NCBI GenBank assembly: GCA_045532455.1
Contig: JAZSFX010000005.1
Location: 1-64,000 of the forward strand
Reading direction: 5' to 3'
Source: Ornithomonoglobus_A sp045532455
Lineage (GTDB): Bacteria; Bacillota; Clostridia; UBA1381
DNA length: 64,000 bases
The notes beneath the pieces are model-generated. The model searched no databases and was not told where the DNA came from. It saw only the letters and a list, made by a program, of their open reading frames with translations. This document shows positions 31,424 through 39,822 of this stretch, piece after piece; position 1 is the stretch's first letter; each line of letters starts with the position of its first letter. A program made the translations under genes and the position numbers.

Positions 31424-33000
31424 ACAAAATAAAAAGCATAAAATTTATAAACCACCCTATTTTAAAAGATCTTTTTTTAGATTTTTGTGATAGAAACGGA
31501 AACCCTGTAGATACCGTTATTTTTGCTGGCGAAAACGGAACTGGGAAAAGCACGATATTAGACTGCTTATATAAAATTATTATTAGTAAAATGGACTACA
31601 CGGCTCAAGTTGTTTTCGATAACAATGGCAGGGATATTCCTATAAAATATGATTACATAAATGTAAATAATCAAAAATTCTTATATGCTTTTATTGGTCA
31701 AGAACAATGTCATCCAAGTACTATATGTAATAAATACAAACTAAACGCAATGTATTCTGATGTAGATATAAATTTTCATTCACAAGAGGTTAGTACTGTA
31801 ACTAGCCTCGAACTAGACAACTCAGCAGAAAGTCGCAAATCAAACTCTAACATCGCAAAAGACATCAAACAACTACTTATTGATATACACACGCTTGATG
31901 CATCTGATTTTATGAAAACGTTTGAAATTGCAAGAAAAAAAGGTGAAGATCTTAATACATTATTGGTAGAAAAAAGAATGCATCGTTTCACAAGAGCCTT
32001 TGATAGAATATTTGATGCATTAGAGTTTAAGGATGTTATTAATAATGGAAAAAATAAAGAGATTTTATTTGTTAAAAACGGTCAAGATATATCAATCGAA
32101 TCATTAAGCTCTGGCGAAAAGCAAATTGTTTATCGCGGGTGTTTTTTACTCAAAGATGCAGAGGCAATGAATGGTGCATTTGTTTTTATTGATGAACCAG
32201 AAATAAGCCTCCATCCAATTTGGCAATCTAAAATAATGGATTATTATAAGGAGATATTTACTAACGACTTAGGAAATCAAACATCACAAATCTTTGCAGT
32301 TACCCATTCTCCATTTATTATTCATAACGAAAACAGAAAAAATGATAAGGTAATTGTGTTATCCCGAGATGATGACGGAAACATTGTTGTGAAGGATAAA
32401 GCGGAATACTATAAATGTGATTCTTTTGAGGTAGTGCAAGATGCCTTTTCAGTCAACGAGTTTTCAAAGGACAAATCAATAGTATATCTAGAGGGAAGAA
32501 CTGATGAAAAATATTTCAATAAAGCATTAGAGGTGTTTGACTTAAAGGTTCCTTTTGAGTTCAAGTGGGTAGGGTATCTCGACGAAAATGGACAAGAAGT
32601 AAATACAGGGGATAAATGTGTTGATAAAGCCTTTCATTTTCTAGTATCTCAAGACTTACAACTAATAAATATATGTTTAAAAGATGGAGATACAAATTGT
32701 CAAACAAAAAGGACCGGAAATGTTTTTATAACATCTATTCCTAAATATGATAATAGTAAAGGCATGAAAAAAGGAATTGAAAATGCTTTGATTCTTGATG
32801 ATATTGATTTAACTTCTTTTTATACAGAAAAAGAAAAAAAGGGCGAATATGGAAATAAAACTACAATCGAAGAATTTGATAAGATGGGATGTTGTGATGC
32901 CCTTTGCGCTATGGAACAAGAAGTTTTAAGAAAAGTTTTTCAAAATTTAAAAGATGTGATATGCGAGCTAACTGTTCTCTTCAATGAAGGAAAACATTAA
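31420..33000 (+). CDS. AAA ATPase with C-terminal TOPRIM-like domain (OLD-like)
   Basis: A 526-residue protein. The N-terminal SMC/ABC-type ATPase has Walker A FAGENGTGKSTI (about 36-47), an ABC signature ESLSSGEKQIVYRG (about 226-239), Walker B AFVFIDEPEISLHP and the switch His in AVTHSPF. The C-terminal third has a TOPRIM-like start YLEGRTDEKYFNKAL and a later acidic LKDGDTN. This is the layout of OLD-family nucleases and related ATPases of phage defence. The coupled XRE gene and its position as cargo of an integrative element agree, but no second effector gene is present. Confidence 0.75.
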   Translation: MNKIKSIKFINHPILKDLFLDFCDRNGNPVDTVIFAGENGTGKSTILDCLYKIIISKMDYTAQVVFDNNGRDIPIKYDYINVNNQKFLYAFIGQEQCHPSTICNKYKLNAMYSDVDINFHSQEVSTVTSLELDNSAESRKSNSNIAKDIKQLLIDIHTLDASDFMKTFEIARKKGEDLNTLLVEKRMHRFTRAFDRIFDALEFKDVINNGKNKEILFVKNGQDISIESLSSGEKQIVYRGCFLLKDAEAMNGAFVFIDEPEISLHPIWQSKIMDYYKEIFTNDLGNQTSQIFAVTHSPFIIHNENRKNDKVIVLSRDDDGNIVVKDKAEYYKCDSFEVVQDAFSVNEFSKDKSIVYLEGRTDEKYFNKALEVFDLKVPFEFKWVGYLDENGQEVNTGDKCVDKAFHFLVSQDLQLINICLKDGDTNCQTKRTGNVFITSIPKYDNSKGMKKGIENALILDDIDLTSFYTEKEKKGEYGNKTTIEEFDKMGCCDALCAMEQEVLRKVFQNLKDVICELTVLFNEGKH

Positions 33001-33017
33001 TTTTGCGTTCAAGAAAA

Positions 33018-33060
33018 AAGAAAATGCAACCGAACGTTTTCGATTGCATTTCTTTTTTTT
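33018..33060. terminator. Bidirectional terminator
   Basis: AAATGCAA and TTGCATTT arms around CCGAACGTTTTCGA, flanked by A and T runs on the two sides. It separates the convergent ATPase and WG-repeat genes. Confidence 0.8.
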
Positions 33061-33064
33061 GCTA

Positions 33065-34591
33065 TTATTTATTATTAATAATTACTGTAGATGTTGAACC
33101 ATCCCAATCAACATTACATTCAAAAGCCTCTGCAACGGCTCTTGCTGGAACTAAAGTCCTATTATTTATAATTTGAGCAGGAACATCTAACAATATTTCT
33201 TCGTTTCCGATTTTCATAACATTGCTATCAATTTTCAAAGTTACATTTCTTCCATCCTTTTGTGCCAAAACTGTTTGAGAACTAGGTATCCACTCAACAT
33301 TTACTCCTAAAGATTCAAAGACCGCACGAACAGGTACGAGAGTGCGACCATCAATAATAATTGGCGGTTGGTCAAATTTTATGGTGTTTCCATTTACTAT
33401 AACCGATACTGCAAGGGGATTTTTTATTCGTACATATTCATCGGTATCTTTTTTATAAACTACTGCCGTTCCATAAGCAAAATTTTCAGTGCCATTTGAA
33501 TATGATGGATAGTTTTTTGATAATGCAATTACATTGTTTCCGTATATGTCAATATATCCACTCATTTCTGGCTCACTAAATTCTGCACCATCAATGCTAA
33601 CATCTGTAGAACTATTTATAGTAACATTAGCAAGACCTTCATAAAAGGAATTGGCTTCACTATATTGTGGCTTGATTACCATATTTCCGTTTTTATCAAT
33701 GTAACCATACAGTAATTGTCCTTTTTCTTTTGAAAATCGTTCATCAGGAATTGCAACAGCTGCTAACCCATTTGAAAAATGTCCCGCATCATTGTAAATC
33801 ATCGGTATCACTTGTTGACCTTGTGTATTTACAAAACCATAACTACCAAAATTGTAATCATCTGTTTTATTGAATACTGCTGCCATACCTTCGTGGAAAT
33901 CCGAAACATCATCATATATCATTGGCACTACGAGATTACCTTTTTTATCAACAAATCCACATTTCCCTGTATCTTCGTTTCCAACCATTGCATATCCGTT
34001 ATAAAAATATCCAACACAATCATAAATCATGGGTACAACTGTATTGCCTTGTTTGTCAATAAATCCATATTTACCATCATTTTTTTGTGCTTTTGCCAAT
34101 CCATCATTAAATGCTTCTAATTCTGTAAATTCAAATGGAATAACTACATTTCCACTTTTGTCAATAGCACCCCATTTTCCATCCTTTTTTACACAAGCAA
34201 CACCTTCGTGAAAACCTGGTTTTTTCTCTATAGGTTGAAATGAACTCCAAAAATTTATACCTACCATTTGACTATTTATACCACTAACACCATCATATAT
34301 ACATGGAATTATCTCATTATTATTTAAGTCGATAAAACCATATTTTATAGTTTCTATTGCTATATTGCCCTCGCCTGGAATGTTGATATATTCTCCTGTA
34401 TTATATTTTGTTTCTTTTACTGCCATCCCCTCTGAATATTTATCCTCTTTTGCTAAATATGGACTTGTAATTGCTTTTTCAATAATAAGTTCATCAAAAG
34501 AATAGTTTTTCTTTTCGGTTGCTATTACAGTAATTTGTGAAGAAGAAATCAAAAGAATTAGCACCCAAATATTAATAATTGCCTTTTTCAT
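33065..34591 (-). CDS. Secreted WG-repeat protein with copper-amine-oxidase-like stalk domain
   Basis: A 508-residue exported protein: signal peptide (KKAIINIWVLILLISSSQITVIA), then about seven WG/KYGFIDKQGN-type repeats of 35-50 residues (about 80-370), and a C-terminal copper amine oxidase N-domain-like module (DGRTLVPVRAVFESLGVNVEW repeated in variant form as NNRTLVPARAVAEAF). The C-terminal module is common in cell-surface proteins of Clostridia. GGAGG precedes ATG 34591. Codon use and AT content match the rest of element B. Role unknown; probably binds the envelope. Confidence 0.88.
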   Translation of the reverse strand: MKKAIINIWVLILLISSSQITVIATEKKNYSFDELIIEKAITSPYLAKEDKYSEGMAVKETKYNTGEYINIPGEGNIAIETIKYGFIDLNNNEIIPCIYDGVSGINSQMVGINFWSSFQPIEKKPGFHEGVACVKKDGKWGAIDKSGNVVIPFEFTELEAFNDGLAKAQKNDGKYGFIDKQGNTVVPMIYDCVGYFYNGYAMVGNEDTGKCGFVDKKGNLVVPMIYDDVSDFHEGMAAVFNKTDDYNFGSYGFVNTQGQQVIPMIYNDAGHFSNGLAAVAIPDERFSKEKGQLLYGYIDKNGNMVIKPQYSEANSFYEGLANVTINSSTDVSIDGAEFSEPEMSGYIDIYGNNVIALSKNYPSYSNGTENFAYGTAVVYKKDTDEYVRIKNPLAVSVIVNGNTIKFDQPPIIIDGRTLVPVRAVFESLGVNVEWIPSSQTVLAQKDGRNVTLKIDSNVMKIGNEEILLDVPAQIINNRTLVPARAVAEAFECNVDWDGSTSTVIINNK

Positions 34592-34747
34592 AAAAAATCC
34601 TCCGTTTGTATAAAAATTTTTCTGTGAGGTATCACATAACACATTATATCACAAGATTTCCATAAATTCAAGAATAATTTGTGAGGCGTTGGCTAACATA
34701 CAAATTAAGCACAATTTGATATACTTTTATAAAAGGTGGTAGTTTGT

Positions 34748-34981
34748 ATGGAAAATATAAAAAAAGATGATACGATTTATGATATAATTCGTCGAAATAT
34801 AAAAAAATACAGAAAAGAAAAAGGTATAACATCTGCACAGTTGGCAGAGATGGTTGACCTTTCACACGATTTTATAAGACAGATTGAAAGCGAAAAAACG
34901 AGATATAATTTTTCAGTAGAAACATTATATAAAATATCTGTGGCACTTGATGTAAGTTTAGATAATCTTATAGAAAAATAG
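34748..34981 (+). CDS. Small XRE-family regulator (77 aa)
   Basis: A 77-residue single-domain helix-turn-helix: IIRRNIKKYRKEKGITSAQLAEMVDLSHDFIRQIES, then FSVETLYKISVALDVSLDNLIEK. AAAGGTGG lies upstream of ATG 34748. It is monocistronic and divergent from the WG-repeat gene, which it may regulate. A hairpin terminator follows at 35013. Confidence 0.88.
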   Translation: MENIKKDDTIYDIIRRNIKKYRKEKGITSAQLAEMVDLSHDFIRQIESEKTRYNFSVETLYKISVALDVSLDNLIEK

Positions 34982-35012
34982 CAACTCTTCAAAAATTATT
35001 GCACATAAAAAA

Positions 35013-35050
35013 GAAACGAGCCTGATTTATTTCAGTTTCGTTTCCTTTTC
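35013..35050. terminator. Terminator between regulator and unknown gene
   Basis: GAAACGA and TCGTTTC arms with inner CTGA/TCAG pairs, followed by a T-rich run; likely bidirectional. Confidence 0.7.
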
Positions 35051-35071
35051 TTTTATTGCTTATTATCAATA

Positions 35072-36127
35072 TTAACTTTCCTCATTATTCTCATCCAACC
35101 ATACAAAATTAATTTTTTCATAATCAAAGATGAGTTTGTTTGTGTTGATTTTTTTAAAACAACGATTACACTTAAATGTGCCATTAATAAAGTAAAACCA
35201 TGCCTTGTCAGATTCATGCATTTTCCCACAACGTGGACAGAAAATAGGAACTTCTGCTATTGGTAAAAGTTCTTTTACTTTTTTGAAATCCGCAGGAATT
35301 GCCATTAAGTTTTTTAGTTTTAAATTCATTTCATTAATTATCCTAGTATAACTATTTAAGACAGCAATATCATTAAACATTAAATTTACTATATTCATTG
35401 TATATAACATTACATAGGGTATAGAGGTATAGTAAAAACCAATATTTCTTTCTATAATTTTGTCATCTGGAAAAATAAAATTCAATCCTGATGGTGATGT
35501 TTTTAATTTTTGTCGGGTTGTGATTAAATGATTTGTAGCTTGTAAAATTCCATTAAGAGTAAGTTCTTCTTTTCGACTATAACGAAATTCAAACATATCA
35601 ATTATTTTAGAAACTTCACCTGATTGTATTTTTTTAATATTTTCCGCTATTTTATCTTTCTTCTTAATTATCTCATATTTTGTTACATCATTTTCTTCCA
35701 TCATTAGTGCAATCAATTCATTTTTGTCAACGTACAGCCATTCAAGATAAGCCAATGTTTCTTGTAGTGGTTTTCGAAGTAACGCCCACGCAGCATTTAT
35801 ATTGCCATACGCTACAAGGTCAATAGAAGCATTATAGTAGTTGCAAAAACCACCTATTAGCGAAAAGAAAAGATACTTATAATATGATTCGTACAAGACA
35901 TCTTTATATCCATTGTTTTTGAGCCATCCTTCGGTGTTTTTACCATTATTATCACAATATTCTTTAAATAACATTCTATCATTCTCACACTTAAAGTCTA
36001 TAAATGTATTTGAAAGTTTTTTTTCGTCTGAATATTCCAGCATAGTAACTAAACAGCATCTACAATAATTCAAAAAATAATAACGCGGTAAATGTTCTTT
36101 ATCTATTTTAATCTTTAATTTTTTCAT
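35072..36127 (-). CDS. Unknown helical protein with C-terminal zinc ribbon
   Basis: A 351-residue protein with no family I recognise. Residues 1-270 are predicted helical and AT-rich in coding, with a central YGNINAAWALLRKPLQETLAYLEWLY segment that resembles the core of DUF5677-like proteins. Residues about 295-330 form a zinc ribbon (CPRCGKMHESDKAW and FKCNRCFKK). It is the last gene before the right end of element B and has very low GC. It may be cargo such as a defence or stress gene; this is unproven. Confidence 0.6.
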   Translation of the reverse strand: MKKLKIKIDKEHLPRYYFLNYCRCCLVTMLEYSDEKKLSNTFIDFKCENDRMLFKEYCDNNGKNTEGWLKNNGYKDVLYESYYKYLFFSLIGGFCNYYNASIDLVAYGNINAAWALLRKPLQETLAYLEWLYVDKNELIALMMEENDVTKYEIIKKKDKIAENIKKIQSGEVSKIIDMFEFRYSRKEELTLNGILQATNHLITTRQKLKTSPSGLNFIFPDDKIIERNIGFYYTSIPYVMLYTMNIVNLMFNDIAVLNSYTRIINEMNLKLKNLMAIPADFKKVKELLPIAEVPIFCPRCGKMHESDKAWFYFINGTFKCNRCFKKINTNKLIFDYEKINFVWLDENNEES

Positions 36128-36215
36128 TGAATCAGCATCCTTTTAAAAAATAATGTTGTAAGATACTAATATATTAGTTCTTTTCTATATATTTTCACTT
36201 TTCTTTTTATGAAAC

Positions 36216-36247
36216 AAGGAGGATAGAAATCTTTTTCCATCCTCCTT
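36216..36247. repeat. Hairpin near the right end of element B
   Basis: AAGGAGGAT (36216-36224) is inverted at 36239-36247. It lies between the unknown gene and the arm-type repeat at 36288. Confidence 0.6.
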
Positions 36248-36287
36248 AATAAAATTTTTAATATAATTTGAGCATGTTCTCTTTATT

Positions 36288-36306
36288 TGGTCGCAAATCG
36301 GTCGCA
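36288..36306. repeat. Arm-type repeat, right end of element B
   Basis: An exact copy of TGGTCGCAAATCGGTCGCA from the left end (26242-26260), 43 bp from the attachment site in lysS. Confidence 0.7.
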
Positions 36307-36348
36307 AATTTCATATCAATCATCTCAAAATCCTCATAGATAGAGGCT

Positions 36349-36377
36349 TTACTTATCCAAACTTTTCATTGTGGGGA
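36349..36377. repeat. Attachment copy of element B within lysS
   Basis: The last 9 codons and stop of lysS. It pairs with 26108-26136; the 12 bp at each end are identical and the 5 central bases differ. Confidence 0.75.
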
Positions 36378-37881
36378 AGAGCAACACGTCTCTTATGGCT
36401 TGTGAGTCGGTTAAGAGCATACACATTCTGTCGATACCAAAACCGATACCGCCTGTTGGTGGCATACCGATTTCTAGCGCTCTCATAAAGTCCTCATCGG
36501 TTGTATTTGCTTCCTCATCACCAAGAGCTAAAAGAGCCTCCTGCGCCTTAAATCGTTCTCTCTGGTCAATCGGGTCGTTAAGCTCGGAGTAGGCATTTGC
36601 CATTTCCCAACCGTTCATAAAGAACTCAAATCTCTCAACATAGTCGGGGTTTTGAGGCTTTTTCTTTGTAAGCGGTGAAATCTCAACAGGGTGGTCCATA
36701 ACGAATGTAGGCTGAATTAAGTGCTCCTCAACGTACTCCTCAAAGAACAGATTTAAAATATCACCCTTTTTGTGATGTTCTTCAAATTCAACGTGCTTTT
36801 CCTTTGCAATGGCTCTTGCTTCTTCAACTGAATTGATTTCGTTGAAGTCAACGCCTGCATATTTCTTTACTGCGTCGAGCATTGTAATTCTCTCAAACGG
36901 CTTGCCTAAATCCATTTCTATACCGTTATACACAATCTTTGTTGTGCCAAGAACAGACTCGGCAACGTGTCGGTAAAGATTTTCGGTTAAGTCCATCATA
37001 CCGTGATAGTCGGTGTATGCCTGATACAGCTCCATAAGTGTAAATTCGGGATTATGACGGGTATCTAGACCCTCGTTTCTGAACACTCTGCCGATTTCGT
37101 AAACCTTTTCGAGTCCGCCTACGATAAGACGTTTTAGATATAGCTCAAGTGAAATTCTTAGCTTAAAGTCCTCGTCAAGTGCATTGAAGTGTGTTTCGAA
37201 CGGATGAGCCGCCGCCCCGCCTGCATTTGACACAAGCATTGGTGTTTCCACTTCCAAAAAGCCTTGTTTGTTAAGGTAGTCTCTTATTGTTGCTATTATT
37301 TTGGAACGTTTTACAAATGTATCTTTAACGTCGCGGTTCATAATAAGGTCGACGTATCTTTGGCGGTATCTTAGGTCGGTGTTTGTCATACCGTGGAATT
37401 TTTCGGGCAATGGCTGAAGTGATTTTGAAAGAAGTGTTATTTTCTCAGGTCTTATCGAAATTTCACCTGTCTGTGTTGTGAACACTTCGCCCGTTGCGCC
37501 GATTATATCGCCTGTATCGAGCTTTTTAAAGCGGTCGTACTCCTCGTCGCCTAAAATATCCTTTTTAACAAAAAGCTGAATTTGTCCGTCGATGTCTGCT
37601 ATGTGAACAAAGCCGACCTTACCCATTCCTCTTTTGGACATTATTCTGCCCGCAACAGTAACCACCTCGCCGTCAAGCTTTGATACCTTGGCGGTGATTT
37701 TTTTTGTTTCGCCACGCATTTCGACCTCTCTATCTTCTTCTGTTGCACCGTTTAAGATGTCGGCAGAGGTGTGAGTTCTGTCAAATTTAGTTATAGTAAA
37801 CGGGTCTCTTCCTTCGCTTTGAAGCTCGGAGAGCTTGTCCCTTCTGACCTGTAATAACTGTGATAATTCCTTTTCTTCCAT
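36349..37881 (-). CDS. lysS: Lysine--tRNA ligase (class II)
   Basis: A 510-residue LysRS with the N-terminal OB anticodon domain (about 55-180) and the class II catalytic core: motif 2 GRVFRNEGLDTRHNPEFT and motif 3 GGIGFGIDRMCMLLT. It charges tRNA-Lys in the cytoplasm. The final codons (PTMKSLDK) lie within the element B attachment site, so the present 3' end is the element-supplied one; the displaced tail at 26108 encodes PTMKTLDK. No T-box leader was seen; a promoter lies at 37962. Confidence 0.97.
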   Translation of the reverse strand: MEEKELSQLLQVRRDKLSELQSEGRDPFTITKFDRTHTSADILNGATEEDREVEMRGETKKITAKVSKLDGEVVTVAGRIMSKRGMGKVGFVHIADIDGQIQLFVKKDILGDEEYDRFKKLDTGDIIGATGEVFTTQTGEISIRPEKITLLSKSLQPLPEKFHGMTNTDLRYRQRYVDLIMNRDVKDTFVKRSKIIATIRDYLNKQGFLEVETPMLVSNAGGAAAHPFETHFNALDEDFKLRISLELYLKRLIVGGLEKVYEIGRVFRNEGLDTRHNPEFTLMELYQAYTDYHGMMDLTENLYRHVAESVLGTTKIVYNGIEMDLGKPFERITMLDAVKKYAGVDFNEINSVEEARAIAKEKHVEFEEHHKKGDILNLFFEEYVEEHLIQPTFVMDHPVEISPLTKKKPQNPDYVERFEFFMNGWEMANAYSELNDPIDQRERFKAQEALLALGDEEANTTDEDFMRALEIGMPPTGGIGFGIDRMCMLLTDSQAIRDVLLFPTMKSLDK

Positions 37882-37961
37882 TTTGTTCTTCCTTTCTGTG
37901 TCGCGCTAAGTGCGACAGATGTTTTATCGCAATCTTTTTTAAACATATTTATACATTTTAC

Positions 37962-37990
37962 ATTATATAACAAATTTTAGAAAATGTCAA
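37962..37990 (-). promoter_or_regulatory. lysS promoter
   Basis: Minus-strand TTGACA (37990-37985), 17-bp spacer, TATAAT (37967-37962). A short TGTCGC/GCGACA hairpin lies in the leader (37901-37919). Confidence 0.8.
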
Positions 37991-37991
37991 A

Positions 37992-38096
37992 TAAAAAAAG
38001 GGGTTGTATTAAAATATTATGGCTCAAATATGCGGACCGTCGAGGACGCCGGTCCCTACAAACAATATCAAATTAATACAGACTGCCCTCTTTTTA
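37992..38096. repeat. Family-2 element (reverse) with a nested GTAGGG unit
   Basis: The right half reads AACAATATCAAATTAATACAG (reverse of the usual left half); the nested unit 38033-38059 is a minus-strand family-1 palindrome with stem GGACCG/CGGTCC. The left half is degenerate. Confidence 0.75.
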
Positions 38097-38099
38097 TTT

Positions 38100-39152
38100 T
38101 TAATCTTCCTTTTTTATAAGCCTTAACGACAAAATCATAATTACAAAAAGCATTGCCACAACTGCGGTGTATGAGGCACTTATTGCAAAGGATTTCTCCA
38201 TCGATGACGAAAACACCGACACTGTTATAGGGTTAAATTTAATATAAATCACCATCAAAAGAGCCGATAACAATCCGTGCACAAGCTTGCCTGCAATATA
38301 TGGCAAAAGCGAAAGCTCATACTTTGCCACCGAGGACAGTACCTGCAAATGCACACTGAGTCCTGCAAAGCCAACCACAAACGCGGTTAAAACAAGCTTT
38401 GTACCCATATCAATCCCAAGTGCAGAGATGGCTTTTGTTCCGCTTACAAACTCCAAAAGCGACATTGTGAGCGCATAAAGAGTATCGTTAAGAGGCAGAT
38501 GGGACACTAAAATCCTTGATACTACACTAAAGATCACAACCGCACCGCAAACGGTGAGCATACTTGTTATTGCATTACTCAAGGATATTGAAAATATTGT
38601 GCCCACACCTCTTTCTTCGCTTGTCATAATGGTTTTTGGGGACATATAATCGTTATGCTTATAAAACCTGAAAATCACACCCGTGAGCACTGACGCTATA
38701 ATATGGCACACATACAAAACCACTCCGTATTTTATTTGTGAATACATTGCAACTCCCACACTGCACAGAATAAAAAGCGGTCCTGAATTGTTGCAAAAAG
38801 CAAGTAATCTTTCGGCTTCCGTTTTTGTTATGTAACTGTTTTTATAAAGCTCGCCTGCGGTGATTGCACCTATTGGGTATCCGCTTACAATTCCTAAAAC
38901 AAATGCCGACGCACCCATTGGGGACACACAAAACAGAGGTCGCATACACAGTGCAAACACCTTTGAGAGTGTTTCGCAAAAGCCTGAATATATCAGAAGT
39001 CCCGAGCACACAAAAAACGGAAACAGTGTGGGGACAATAATTCCAAAACACATATCCATTGCCTCGGTGCAATAGAGCATTGAGTCCTGTGGGTGTGTTA
39101 TTATAAAATATATTATACATACTACGCTCATCTGGAGCAGAAATTTTTTCAT
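38100..39152 (-). CDS. ylbJ: Sporulation integral membrane protein YlbJ
   Basis: A 350-residue protein with about eight to nine membrane helices. It has the nucleoside-transporter gate-type repeats typical of YlbJ: VPTLFPFFVCSGLL, SGYPIGAITAGELYK and CNNSGPLFILCSVG. In Bacillus it is made in the mother cell under sigma E and is needed for heat-resistant spores. ATG 39152 follows AAAAGGAG; the open frame goes further upstream without a ribosome site. Transcribed alone, divergent from yqfC. Confidence 0.9.
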   Translation of the reverse strand: MKKFLLQMSVVCIIYFIITHPQDSMLYCTEAMDMCFGIIVPTLFPFFVCSGLLIYSGFCETLSKVFALCMRPLFCVSPMGASAFVLGIVSGYPIGAITAGELYKNSYITKTEAERLLAFCNNSGPLFILCSVGVAMYSQIKYGVVLYVCHIIASVLTGVIFRFYKHNDYMSPKTIMTSEERGVGTIFSISLSNAITSMLTVCGAVVIFSVVSRILVSHLPLNDTLYALTMSLLEFVSGTKAISALGIDMGTKLVLTAFVVGFAGLSVHLQVLSSVAKYELSLLPYIAGKLVHGLLSALLMVIYIKFNPITVSVFSSSMEKSFAISASYTAVVAMLFVIMILSLRLIKKED

Positions 39153-39174
39153 ATTTTTCTCCTTTTTATATTTA

Positions 39175-39307
39175 CGGAACGAGCAAGCCCGTTCCCTACA
39201 ATGTAAAAACAAATATTGTAGGGAATGGCGCTCCTTGCTACGCTCCCAAAACCTGCGGTTTTGTCGCTACCCCTTGGCGTTGCAATTGGTTTACCTCGAC
39301 GTCCCGC
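39175..39307. repeat. Two family-1 units, one with a 60-bp loop extension
   Basis: Minus unit 39175-39199. Plus unit 39218-39307 begins GTAGGGAATGGCGCT and ends CGACGTCCCG, with about 60 bp in the loop containing GGTTTTGTCGCTACCCCTTG. The same extension occurs at 42525-42610 in reverse. The gene-free stretch 39153-39528 contains nothing else but the hairpin at 39468. Confidence 0.75.
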
Positions 39308-39467
39308 AACATCTGGTTCCTTTTTCGCATTGTTAATTCTGTATTTCGTCTGCAAGAAAATTGTTCAGGTTGCCGTTTGAAAAAGCGACGGCGTATGTTT
39401 ATACTCCGAGCTTTTGAAAATGGCAAGATGGGCAATTTTATTCAGACCTTTGAAAAATCATATACTA

Positions 39468-39512
39468 TTAATTTGTATGTTATTATTTTGCAAAAAATAA
39501 CATACAAATTAA
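39468..39512 (+). promoter_or_regulatory. 17-bp perfect inverted repeat upstream of yqfC, with possible sigma E -10
   Basis: TTAATTTGTATGTTATT (39468-39484) is perfectly inverted at 39496-39512 around ATTTTGCAAAA. The right arm contains CATACAAATT, close to the sigma E -10 pattern, so it may combine a mother-cell promoter and an operator such as SpoIIID or another regulator would use. This is inferred from sequence only. Confidence 0.4.
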
Positions 39513-39528
39513 TATATTATCAATTAAG

Positions 39529-39807
39529 GTGGCGATTAAAATTAAACCCATAAAGGAAACCCTTTCGGATTGGTGGGGTGTGCCCAAGGATATTATAATG
39601 GACCTTGCCAGGCTGACCATTACGGGAAGCCGTGAAATTTATATCGAAAACCATCGCGGTATTATAAAATACACCGATGAGGAAATTCTTATAAAAACAC
39701 AGGAGGGCGTTCTTAGTGTTTGCGGAAAGGATTTAAAAATAGAGCATATCCGCACAAATGATATGCTCATTTTAGGCTTTTTTAAAAAAATCGGGTACGA
39801 AATTTAA
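39529..39807 (+). CDS. yqfC: Sporulation protein YqfC
   Basis: A 92-residue YqfC/YabP-family protein: LSDWWGVPKDIIMDLARLTITGSREIYIENHRGI, then ILIKTQEGVLSVCGKDLKI. It is co-expressed with yqfD under sigma E in spore formers. The start is uncertain: GTG 39529 is the longest in-frame candidate, but the AGGTGG ribosome site overlaps it, and translation may begin a few codons later at an ATT-type codon. It is the first gene of yqfC-yqfD-phoH-ybeY. Confidence 0.88.
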   Translation: MAIKIKPIKETLSDWWGVPKDIIMDLARLTITGSREIYIENHRGIIKYTDEEILIKTQEGVLSVCGKDLKIEHIRTNDMLILGFFKKIGYEI

Positions 39808-39822
39808 AAAAAGAGGTAAAAA

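Larger units (their letters stand above)
26108..36377. mobile_element. Element B: integrative mobilizable element in the 3' end of lysS, with CRESS-like Rep
   Basis: A 10.3 kb insertion between two 29-bp imperfect direct repeats (26108-26136 and 36349-36377, 24 of 29 identical) that both encode the lysS C-terminus (PTMKxLDK). Left part on the minus strand: Int, Xis, Rep, FtsK-like ATPase, membrane protein, small conserved protein. Right part: phage-type repressor with ATPase, WG-repeat protein, a second regulator and an unknown Zn-ribbon protein. No type IV secretion apparatus is present. It fits elements that use a rolling-circle Rep plus FtsK/TcpA-type coupling protein for mobilisation. Confidence 0.85.

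Noticed and set aside
37882..37990. T-box leader upstream of lysS (and of glyQS, serS)
   Set aside because: The leaders are too short and no specifier loop or T-box sequence is visible; only a small hairpin is present.
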